Of a DNA stretch of 64,000 nt, positions 12,304 through 22,538 are shown piece by piece; position 1 is the first letter of the stretch; every line of letters begins with the position of its first letter. This DNA comes from Coriaria nepalensis. Taxonomy: Eukaryota > Streptophyta > Magnoliopsida > Cucurbitales > Coriariaceae. The stretch covers positions 7,468,501 to 7,532,500 of the forward strand of contig CP114492.1 in the NCBI GenBank assembly GCA_027186245.1, written 5' to 3'. Below the pieces are notes generated by a model. The model made no database searches. It was given only the letters and a program-made list of their open reading frames with translations, and had not been told where the DNA came from. The position numbers and the translations under genes are program-made.

Positions 12304-13017
12304 GCTTGTTGTTTAAAACCACTAATGTACTAGCATCATATTGTATGAAGGAGGGAGAAAGGAAAATGTAAAGAGAGAGAAGGGAGAAAAGTAAGTCTTG
12401 TTTGGTTAAGTGTTAACCTCATTATACATAATTGTAATTTTGTACCAAGTTTAACTTGTGTTCATATATCTAGTTAAGCTTGTTTAACTCCAACTTTTGG
12501 TTATTTCTAAAAAAGCATCCTCTATAGAAAAAATTTGCAAATAAACCCAATTTTATGCATCTCGTGGAAGAATATTTTCCATTTTTTGCAATGGCTCATT
12601 TAGATATAATTCGAGTGTTCAGATATAGATGATGGCCACCCAAAATTTAAGTTCGAGAGGGAAACAAACTATTATTAAAAAAAATATATTAATAATAATA
12701 AAGAAAAATAAGAAGAAGTAGTGGGCCGATAAAAGGCCTGTTGTGAGAGCCCATTAAATGTACAAACGGGCCATTCTATTTCAGTGAGCGGACTCGTTCA
12801 CGAAAAACCGGTTCACATAGGGGCCGCCGGTTCATTAAGCGAGTCAGAGTCACTGCTTAGGTTGGCTCGTTCATTTGCAAGCTCGAAGAAAGAAAGTGAT
12901 ACCTTGTCGCTCAAGTTCATTCTTCGTTATTTTAGTTGTCATAGCGACCTGCCGGAGAGAAAACGGAGAGAGAGAGAGGAGAAGAAGAAGAAGAAGAAGA
13001 AGAAGAAGATAAAAAAT
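12304..13017 (+). other. Spacer: AHK1-like 3' UTR and PAD1 promoter/5' UTR
   Basis: AT-rich 3' UTR follows the kinase stop to about 12520. The PAD1 leader is purine-rich: GA repeats from 12965 run into a (GAA)n tract at about 12981-13009, just eight bases before the ATG. No other gene is visible. Confidence 0.6.
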
Positions 13018-15692
13018 ATGGCGAGGTACGATAGGGCTATAACAGTGTTCTCACCAGATGGTCATCTTTTCCAAGTCGAGTACGCACTCGAAGCCGTGCG
13101 CAAGGGAAATGCCGCCGTCGGAGTTCGCGGCACCGATACGATCGTCCTCGGCGTTGAGAAGAAGTCCACGCCTAAGCTCCAAGACTCCAGGCATATCACT
13201 CTCACTCTCTCTCTCTCTCTCTCTGCTTCTATATTTACTTTTCCAAAATTATGCTAGCTAATAGATCTGATTTTAGGGCAAGTGAAAGTAAAGGTTAGAT
13301 TATCGTAAGGCTTTGATCCTCATCTGTTCAATACCTAGACTTGACCTTTTATTTATTTATTTTCTTTTTTTGACGAATTTTGACAGAATACTTTGCATTG
13401 ATCTGCCGAAATCTGTATGCCATCAGTCTGATTATTTTATGTTAGCTGTATATTGTCATATAGTTCTTAATCACTAGAATCCGGATTTCTATGTGATGCA
13501 ACAATACACCGCTATTTGATTAGCATTTTATTGCATACTTAATGCTTTTCCTTGCAGGTTGTATCTTTTACTATTTACATAATTAGATTAGGTGTCTTTA
13601 CATGATCGCCGCAATGAAATGTGTAAATAGCCTACCTGGAATTCACCTATAAATTATTCTGATATTATATGACATTTAATTCCCAGACCATCTTTTCTTT
13701 TTCCCCTTGTAGTTTTATGAGCATTTTCTTGGGGATTGATTATCTTCCACATCTGTTTTTCAGATCTGTTAGGAAAATTGTAAACCTTGATGACCATATT
13801 GCCCTGGCCTGTGCGGGGCTCAAAGCAGATGCACGTGTCTTGATAAACAAGGCGCGCATTGAATGTCAAAGCCACAGGCTTACAGTTGAAGATCCGGTAA
13901 CTGTCGAGTACATAACGCGTTACATTGCAGGTCTTCAGCAGAAGTACACTCAAAGTGGTGGAGTGAGGCCATTCGGCCTTTCCACCTTGATCATCGGTTT
14001 TGATCCCTATACCGGTGCTCCAGCATTGTATCAGACGGATCCTTCTGGAACATTCTCAGCTTGGAAAGCAAATGCTACAGGGAGAAATTCTAATTCGATA
14101 AGGGAATTTCTAGAGAAAAACTATAAAGAAACTTCTGGCCAAGAAACTGTGAAGCTTGCTATCCGTGCCTTGCTTGAGGTAAATTCTTTAGTATAATTCT
14201 TAGTTTGTGTGTGAATTTACTTCATCTCGCTTGATTTTTTGTGCATTTCTTTATTTATTTTCGATTGATATTCATTCATTGTTCATATTCTCTTTTGTTT
14301 GATGTTCAATGATGTCCATTTTTAATGCTCTCTTTAGTAGCAGGAGAGACTTAACAGAATTTCTTGTGTTTGATTACATTGATGTGTGAAAGTTGGGAGT
14401 CTTCAAACTTATATGCACTGATCTGAAACTAATTTAAGGAGTTCAGTGAGCTATAAATGCGTAAATGTTAATTTCTATGGTCGCAGTTCCTATATAGGTT
14501 TACGAAAAGAGCTGTAATTTATTTCCTTTGTCCTCCGGATTGTTGAGATACCATTGATGGGTTATGCTGTCAATTTTTCAAATAGTGATGTAAAGGCATG
14601 TGCATTCACTGTGTGGTTTATGCACTTGGGTAAGAGTCGTACTTCCTTTTTCCCCTCACCTCAACAACAAGTCAAGTTTGTGAGGGATATTTGTTTTCTG
14701 AGGATTCAAAGTACATCGAATTTGTTATTAACAGTGAAAGAAAGAACATGACACTGGTTTAAATAATGTAAACTGTTGCAAATGTGAGTTCTACAATGAG
14801 ATTATGACTTTATGCATGTTCCCCTAAATTAAATGACCAATCGTCCACAAAGCATTTGGGATTTAGTCCTATTAGCTTTTGTCTAAGTAAATTTGACCAT
14901 GCATACATCTTAATTCTAAATATGATATAATGTGACCTTGCTTACATTTGACCAATTATGATATTTAATATTTTAGTGCTTTAATTACCTATTGCCATGA
15001 ATGCGTGCTGTCATAACCATATCAAAGATAAAGGGGCTCAAATGTTACCCTTAAAGCCATAAACTAATGAAGGGGCATACTTCTTAAGGGATTCCGAATT
15101 AGTGTATATGGATATGAGATTGGAAAAATTTGTAAATCAAAGTGCTTGGCAATTGGGACTAATGATAGCCAATAATATGCAATATGTTTTATAGTAATAT
15201 CACTTTTTGGATCCTTTAGTTGCAGACCTTTCCTGGAAAGTTTTCTTACTTTTAGTAACATAAGAATTCTTGGCATTGGCAAATGTGCCTAGTGATTTGA
15301 GTTTATCATCCTGCATTTAGATTTAAAATTTGGTAAATGATCTAGGTGGATTTTTTTTCTGTCTGTGTTTTATGTGTAACACTCAAATCTCAGCTTATGA
15401 AACTAGCATCTTCATTAATAATTGCAAACTTTGGCTTAGCCAGTACCAATGTCAGCTTGTTTTCTAACATTACTTGGATTTCATATTATTCCGTGGGCTC
15501 TTACATGTTTGTTCTTATGTGAAGGTCGTTGAGAGCGGGGGAAAGAATATAGAAGTTGCTGTGATGACAAGGGAGCAAGGTCTAAAACAACTGGAAGAAT
15601 CCGAAATTGATGCTATCGTGGCTGAGATTGAAGCAGATAAAGCAGCTGCTGAGGCTGCTAAGAAGGCAGCACCACCTCCAAAGGAAACATAA
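13018..15692 (+). CDS. PAD1: 20S proteasome alpha-type 7 subunit
   Basis: Three exons, 13018-13190, 13764-14178 and 15525-15692, give 251 aa, the normal length for PAD1/alpha7-type (alpha4 position) subunits. The N-terminus [21 protein letters not shown] is the proteasome alpha-subunit signature, with the YxxxxxxFSPDGxxxQVEYA gate region; no N-terminal catalytic Thr is present, as expected for an alpha subunit. The C-terminal tail is Ala/Lys-rich ([19 protein letters not shown]). The subunit forms part of the outer ring of the 20S core in cytosol and nucleus. Intron 1 starts with GC (AG|GCATAT at 13191): only this border keeps the conserved DSR-SVRKIV junction, so it is a GC-AG intron. Intron 2 is long (1346 bp). 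Intron 1 opens with a (CT)n microsatellite. Confidence 0.95.
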
Positions 15693-16907
15693 TCAATCCA
15701 TTTATTGTTATCCCGCCTTGGTCTGGTTGTAGTGTTACTTTCTTTCCGAAGTTATTTTCAGTCCAAAACCCTGAACCTACCATTTATCAAGGAACCAATT
15801 TTTAAATCTTTTGAATTCAGTTAAAAGTTAAAGAGGGATGTTTAATACGAGTCTTGTGTCATGTGTGCTCGTTCACTCGTTTGGAGACATCAATGTACTG
15901 TCTGAACGGGAAGAGTGCAGGCTCATTGATAGGGAGATATCAGATTAGTAAATCAATGACTCCTTAACTATATCTTTCTGAAGAAGAGCATACTATTATA
16001 ATCCATAACCCTGAGCTTCTGCTTGGCTAAGATGGAATCAAATTCAAGCAATTGTCATTTTTCTCTTTTATTATTCTGGTTCTGTTTTTGCAGCTCGGTC
16101 TTCATGTCTGGATACAACTAAACAAACATAAATTATGAAATGAAGTCATTCATTAATAATTGACATCACGAATCGTTTCCATTTTCCAGAAATCGAACCA
16201 AACATGAGGTCCTGGTAAAATTTTGAAACGGCGGTTTGAAAATTCATCAAAACGGTGAGTTTTGACCTTAAGGCTTTTCGATGTTCTTCTAGACGCCGAT
16301 TATATATAACAACTTTTAACCGAATTAGAACTCTGGCGGTTTGACTTTTTATATTTGGAATGCCCCTTGTGCGATTCAGGAAGGAAGAGTCCAAATCCTC
16401 CCCAATGGTTTCAGCTTGTTGTAAGAAACATAGAGGCAAAACATGAAAGAAGATTTCTAGGTAAATCATCATCTTCTTCGTCTTCTTCTTCTTCTTCTCT
16501 CTGTTATTATATCTCTTACCTTTTTTTTTTTTTTTTCATCTCTTTTTATATGGATTTCTTTACGTTTTTCTCCTTTTCCCCGAAATTTTACCTCATTAAA
16601 TTGCATGATAGAATTCGATCAATCCCCTGCAACCAAATTTCCGATCCTCCTCAATTCCAACTTCATATACTGGTATTTTGATTTGTGTAGCTCACTATTT
16701 GGGTTTCTCATGATGAATTAGAGCGAAAGAGAGAAATAATTATTCTTTTTCAAATGATGTGACATACTGTGTCTGATTGTGCTGTGATCCTACACAGTTA
16801 TTCACTACCAGTTGCAACTCATCTTATGATGTAGAATACTGCTCCACTCTCATTGCCTTTTTGTCATTTTTTTTTGTTATTTTTTCCAACAACCTATTAT
16901 AAACTTT

Positions 16908-16968
<61 letters not shown>

Positions 16969-17110
16969 AAACCCGAAAAAACACTTTCATTACTTGGGAT
17001 CTTCAAAGAAAGTCTTGGACTCTGATCGTTTGGAACTGGCGACTCTATGACTCGTTGTCATTGATAGGTTTGCCTTCTTTTTCATATTTTTGTTTGATCA
17101 AAATTTTCAG
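15693..17110. other. Spacer downstream of PAD1 without a supported gene
   Basis: The first part is PAD1 3' UTR. The rest holds a (TTC)n-like tract at about 16466-16500 and a T-run at 16521-16536. I see no convincing coding exon before the fragment at 17111. Confidence 0.5.
16908..16968 (+). repeat. (TTG)n microsatellite, about 20 units
   Basis: About 61 bases of uninterrupted TTG repeat. On the other strand it can be read as a long CAA (Gln) run, but no conserved gene surrounds it, so it is treated as a simple repeat. Confidence 0.9.
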
Positions 17111-17224
17111 ACGGAAGAGAAAAAACAGGATGTGGCTGATGTCATGTTTCAATACTCGAAATTCATTATGGCTGGTATCAGAAATCAAGTCCGGCCCTGT
17201 GACTTGTAGTTGAATCTAATGAAG
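17111..17224 (+). pseudogene. Exon-like fragment with an in-frame TAG
   Basis: A 114-bp block is bordered by TTTTCAG on the left and GTAAGT on the right, like a real internal exon. It reads TEEKKQDVADVMFQYSKF and continues to NQVRPCDL, then TAG (17207-17209), then LNLMK up to the donor. The pieces resemble a conserved plant coding exon that I cannot confidently assign; the TAG appears to replace a sense codon. Together with the bZIP pieces just downstream this suggests decayed gene copies. Confidence 0.45.
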
Positions 17225-17507
17225 GTAAGTAACATCGAAAACGAATCCATTCTAACTATTTTATACATGTTCGTACATCATTTTTGTATATGATGGACTT
17301 CACTTCAAACTAAAGTTTTAGGAGCAAAGCAACATTTATAGGATGGAATTTGAGTAGAAAGGATTTAGATAGGATAAACCTAAACTGAATTTTAGAACAC
17401 ATAAGTCTATAAGAAATATGGGCCCACTTACCGTCTTCCGGCCTCCGATGCCTAGCTAGAGAAGGGTTCGCATCCATCACTTTCGCCTTGCTTTCTATGG
17501 TTCCCAA

Positions 17508-18080
17508 TTGAAATGGGAATATGAGATATTTGAAGAAGGAGAAGCAAGTGGAGGAAGAAGAGGTTTTAAAGATTCACAGCAGAGCACTGGTTGTAGATAC
17601 TTGAATTCTATTTTTGAGTTGTTTGTTTCGTTGGATTTAAATGGCTGCTTAGTTATTTCTAATCTTGCATCGGCATCTGGCGATCAGAGGGAAAACTGGG
17701 GGGAGTCAAATACGGCTGATGGAAGTCCAATGACTGATACTTCAGATGACACAGATGACAGAAATCAAAGGGTAAATTTCTCAAACATTTATTATCTGTT
17801 CATACTTCCTCCAGCTGGAAGAGAGTAGACTCATAACTCTTTAGTTGCTTTCCCTGTGCAGCTGGAAGGGAATAATCAAATGATGGTTGCTGCAGGCTCT
17901 GATTCAAATTCAAAGGAGAAATCAGTGGATCAAAAGGTCCCGTATTTAGAAACTTAGCTTATTAGATGTTTTTTGAGTCGATTCTGATGCAATTTTTATA
18001 TCACCCATTGGCTTCAATCTTTGCAGACCTTATGCAGGCTTGCACAAAACCGCAATAAAGAGCCGATTGAGGAAAAAAGT
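17508..18080 (+). pseudogene. Truncated TGA-type (group D) bZIP relic
   Basis: Three exon-like blocks keep correct splice borders and phase: up to 17771 (ending ADGSPMTDTSDDTDDRNQR), 17862-17936 (LEGNNQMMVAAGSDSN to VDQK), and from 18027 (TLCRLAQNR). The acidic Ser/Thr leader and K-TLxRLAQNR are the start of the TGA/HBP-1b basic region. The normal continuation (EAARKSRLRKKAY) is missing: after LAQNR the sequence reads NKEPIEEKS and then loses similarity. The basic region, leucine zipper and DOG1-type domain are all absent. TGA factors bind as-1 elements with NPR1; this copy cannot encode a DNA-binding domain. It could still be expressed as a short peptide, but a pseudogene is more likely. Confidence 0.65.
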
Positions 18081-18360
18081 AGGTTCTTCATTTCTTTGGA
18101 TATCAAAAGCCGATTGAGTTTTCGGAAGGATTTTCATGACAAGCGAATTCACCCTATTCTACCTTCTAGACAAGTTGAGTTTTCGATCTAGAAGATCGCG
18201 GAACAAGTGACTGGCAAACTATCTCTAGAATCCAAATAGAATCTTTCATGTCAAGACTCAGCAGACTAGCCCTAATCCTATTAAATGATAATATTACGAG
18301 TTTTTTGGATTTTTTTTAGATTTTTTAAAGGATGAAAAATTGGTAACTCTTAAAATTCGT

Positions 18361-18406
18361 AATAATAAAGTAATTTATTTAAAAATAAATAAATTACTTT
18401 ATTATT
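18361..18406. repeat. Perfect 20-bp inverted repeat (hairpin)
   Basis: Arm 18361-18380 and arm 18387-18406 are exact reverse complements, separated by a 6-base loop. It is wholly A/T apart from one G-C pair per arm and is not followed by a recognisable gene end on either strand. Confidence 0.85.
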
Positions 18407-18763
18407 TTTGGATCAACCAAACCGATGAAAATTATAAAAAATTAATTTTCGACTATATTGTCCGATAGAGAAAAATAAAGTGTTGTAGTCATTAATCTTC
18501 CTCATTATCTTTAACTTGATGAGAATATGAATTTTCACAAAAATTGATAATATGGAAAAGTAGAAACCATAGATCGTTTATACAATAATTATTTAAAATT
18601 GCTTATACAATGGTTACTTAAAATTTGATCTCAATCGTCCGAACAAAACTCCTCTTTCGGCTGATGAAGGTAGACTGAAAATGACCACAAGTTAGGAGAA
18701 AATCAGTCAACTTAATGAAAAATTCAGCAAAGCTTGAAGATGTTTGAATTGTGACTTATTTTT

Positions 18764-19100
18764 CTCCAAAAAGAGCACTAAATAAACTTTTTCAATCCCA
18801 TTTCAGCTAAGGGAATTGATAGGCCGAAAATAATGAGTTTTTATCGGCCAAGACATGGAGGATCAAAAAATGTATTAAACTTTCTCCAAAATTTGGCAAA
18901 AATGACATTTTTAACCCCATTTTTTGCCATTGAAAAATGTTGGCCAATTTTTTAACATAAAACAACAAATTTTTGGAAGAAATGTGGTTAGAGGTGGGTT
19001 CCTTTTTCCTCCAAAAAAGTGTACTAAAATGATCATTTCAACCCAATTCTAGGCCATATGAAAAGGTTGCCAAAAATTCAACTTGACAGGAATAAGAAAT
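18764..19100. repeat. Degenerate tandem array, unit about 120 bp
   Basis: Three blocks begin with CTCCAAAA at 18764, 18884 and 19009 (spacing 120 and 125). Each continues with a related pattern (Ts then AACCCCA-like, GGCCA/GCCAT, poly-A). Units are well diverged from each other. Confidence 0.55.
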
Positions 19101-19120
19101 AGCCGAAATTTAGGCTCTGA

Positions 19121-19147
19121 GGGGGAGGGGGGAGGGGGGGGGGGGAG
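19121..19147 (+). repeat. G-rich run with G-quadruplex potential
   Basis: About 27 bases are nearly pure G broken by single A residues, giving more than four G3+ runs on the plus strand. It stands out in very AT-rich surroundings. Confidence 0.7.
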
Positions 19148-22100
19148 AGATTTTAAAAATGAATCTAGACACAATAAGGACTACATTTGGTAGAAAATGT
19201 AACCATTGGAGGCCAAACTTCTCGCCAAAAAAGGTGGAGTGCTGGAATTAATTACAAAAATTCCACTCAGTTTACTTATAAATATAAGACTTGGTGGAAA
19301 GCAAAAATAATTCATTCGATCACCACCAAACATAATAATGATCCAAATCTCTCGATTCGTCTGACACTTATCATTTTTCTTTCTGATTTCTCTATAAATC
19401 AATATCTTTCTTTCCTTATGCACATATCTTTTCTTTTCCTATGGGAATTATGTCTTTCATTTTATTATTCCAATTTATTTAATTTATTCTTGTTGTAGAA
19501 GTAGAGTAAATGTAAATTTAATTTCTTAGCTTAGATTTAACTATGTCATTCCAAACCGTCAAATGGTACCCCCATGAAAAGGATACAAAATATTCTTTCG
19601 ATCTTTTGAAAGCAATCACAAGTCACCATCGGCCGATGAAGTACGAGGGAAAGATTATTGTAAGTATCATGACTCATACTCTCATCAGACGAACGACTGT
19701 CTTTCTTTCAGACAATGTATACAAGAGCAGATTGAGAAAGACATGTTGATCTTTGAGTCGCCCCCTCCGATGGGTGTGGACTGATGTGGAAATTTGCAAC
19801 TGTACGAAATCGTTCAAGTAATAAAGTATATAAATACGAATATCGAACCCTAGGGAATTAGTAATTACTAAGCACTAAAGTGAATTCTTTTTATTATTAT
19901 TTGAATAAATGAAACTAGATGAGATGAGAAAACCAAATTCAATAATTAAATTCTAAATTAATTTCAACACACAAAATTAGAAAGTACGAGATTTTAATCA
20001 ATTTAACTAAATCTAAGACATAGATTTCACACCAACTAACTCCCATATCTTGACAATTCTAACTATCATTGTTAACATTTTACTAAAGACTAAATTCCTT
20101 GATGTTCTAATATTTTCTCTCAAATAATTATTATGTTAACTCTTAATTATTAATTCATTATATCTTTATATTAAATTTTAGTACTAAGAATTTATTAAGT
20201 TCTAAAATTTCCTTAGGTCTCATAGGTCACGTTTAGCATCTACTATTTATTCAACCTACATAATTATTATTTAGATTAACTATATTTCATCTCTCGATCT
20301 TAACCTAGTTCATTAAAATCAATCAACTCTCCGTACCAAAAGAATTAAAAGCATAAGCAATAATAATAATTCTTAGCAAAATATGCTTAACAAAGTCTAG
20401 CAAAAATCAATCAAAACATAATCATCAATTATGTTATATCTTAGCCCTAGAAAATTAATTTAGTTCATAAAGAATGAAAGAGAAGCATGAATAGGAAAAA
20501 GAATCATCATGAATTATAAAGATGAGATAAAAGAAAACTTCACCAAGAATGTCTTCTCCTTCTCTCTTTCTTCCTTCCGCCGTTTTCTCCTTTCTCTCAA
20601 TCTTTCTCGCTCCCTTAACTCTCCTCTTATTTTCGTTTTTTCTTTCTCTTGCGCCATTCTTAAAGAGGCCTACTCTCTCTTGATTTCTCCCTGCGGCCCT
20701 CTATCTGTCTTTATTTATAAAGAGTGAAAGTTCCCTTATTCTTCACGTTTCCTAAAGTTGGTTGCTTTAAAATAGAATTTATTATGATCTCAGACTTACG
20801 TCGAAATTTACACTGCCTAGAAGAAATTTTTGAAAACAATTATAATGTCAAAATTATAGGTTTATCTCTTATCTTTCTGTAGCCATCAGAAACACTTTAT
20901 TTCGAATTTCCTAGCGAAAGTTATGCCCAAAATACGAATACATGTTTTTGGTAAGTTCTAAGTCTGAAAATATAGGAAGGTTTCTTTTATTCTTCTTTCT
21001 TCTCCTCTTTTTCCTTCTTTTAGAATTTGACCCCTTCTTTTCTCTTTTACTTATTTTTGTCCTTTTTGCTCCAAAAGGTATCATTCTAAGAATTTATTCC
21101 CTCCTACATGAAAGGTTTCAAACGTTTGAGGTCTAGTCGTATCTTTTTTTGGGGGATCCTGAGTCATCTGAACGAAAAAGACTAACCAAATTCAATTCTC
21201 CGCGAGAAAGAAATGAATCAATCTGATAGGATTTATAACAAAATTCGATTGGATTTAAATATTTCATGAGAAAATCAGATTGTATTGATCGATTTTTCTC
21301 GTAAAGAATCATATTATATCGATTTTGTTTCCCAAAAAATGGGACCGAGTTTTTTTGTTTTTTTCTTAAACTTTTCATTTAAAGAAAAAGAAATTTTGAT
21401 TAAAAAGAAAAATAAATAACTAATATAGAAAAAAAGTTAAAATAATAAAAATTAAAGCTGAAATAATAAAAAATAATTTTTGTAATGATGGGACATACAT
21501 ATTGTTGATTTGAATTGCATTAAAAATTTTATTTAAACTATATGGCAACTAAAAAATTAATCAAAAATTAAATAAGAACTAAATTACACATTAACTAAGA
21601 AGTAAATTAATCTTTATTTAAATGTAATTATACACTAATTGTTGAAGGGAAAATATTTTGACATAAGAAGACAACTTAGTGATTCTTTTTATATATATTT
21701 TTTCAATAGACATAAAAGCGATGGAGGCAAATCCTTCTCTAGCTACGTGCCGGAGACTGGAAGAGGTCCAGCATCGAAGGTCGGCGCGGCATCGGAGGCT
21801 GAGGCGTGCCTTGTAGCGACAATGGAGAAAAGAATGAAGACGTGAGAAGGGAATCAAAAGTAGCTACAGCCGGTAAATTAAAATGAAGAATCCACTTAGC
21901 CACATTAGACTTAAGATTTTTAAGAGGAATGACAAGGTGGGTAAGGACTTCAATGGAGTAAATGCTCACAAATTTGAATTAACCTCTGTAAAAATTCAGA
22001 TTATAAGGAATGACAAGGTGGAGAGGCAATTCTGAGTATTAATGGAGTTGTAATTAATGGATACATGAAGGGCATTACAGCCATTTCACACAGTTAATAG

Positions 22101-22538
22101 AAAAATTACAAGCTCTCTGCCCAAGAAGCCTGGTTCTGGTTTCCAATCGATGTCCATGTCTGCTCCACCATCGAAAGTACATACCTCCAAACTTCATTAA
22201 AAAAAAAAAACAATTTATTTATTCTTTTTCTCTCATTCTCACTCTTTCTTCTGCATCAGATTCGAACTGCTCAACTCTCTTCAGGTTTTTTGAAGTCCTT
22301 GCCCACAAATCAAATCTCCAGGACAGATAGAGAGAGAAATGTTATAAATTTTTTGGAAACAGAGGCCAAAAGAGCACAAGACTTTGGCCCCACAGAGTGA
22401 CCTTTTTTTACCATGGTTTGACAAAAACAGAAACGAAGAAGAAGAAGAAGAAGAAGTCCAGCCATGGATGCATTTCTGATTTCCTAAAGCTTAAAGATTT
22501 GACCTTTTTCTCTTTCTCTTCAACATATAGAGCCAAAA

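Larger units (their letters stand above)
18081..22538. other. Repeat-rich gap between the bZIP relic and the DUF630/632 gene
   Basis: No supported gene in about 4.4 kb. It contains a perfect 20-bp inverted repeat (18361-18406), a degenerate array of about 120-bp units (18764-19100), a G-run (19121-19147) and a 19.8-20.5 kb AT-rich stretch whose start (CAAGTAATAAA ... TATCGAACCC) resembles common plant LTR-retrotransposon debris. The last few hundred bases are pyrimidine-rich and probably include the DUF630/632 promoter and 5' UTR; a (GAA)n tract lies at 22435-22455. Confidence 0.5.

Noticed and set aside
16824..17006. Poly-Gln protein on the minus strand
   Set aside because: Produced entirely by the (TTG)n microsatellite with no conserved flanking sequence.
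19543..19749. 68-aa frame in the repeat-rich gap
   Set aside because: No recognised similarity and embedded in repeat debris.
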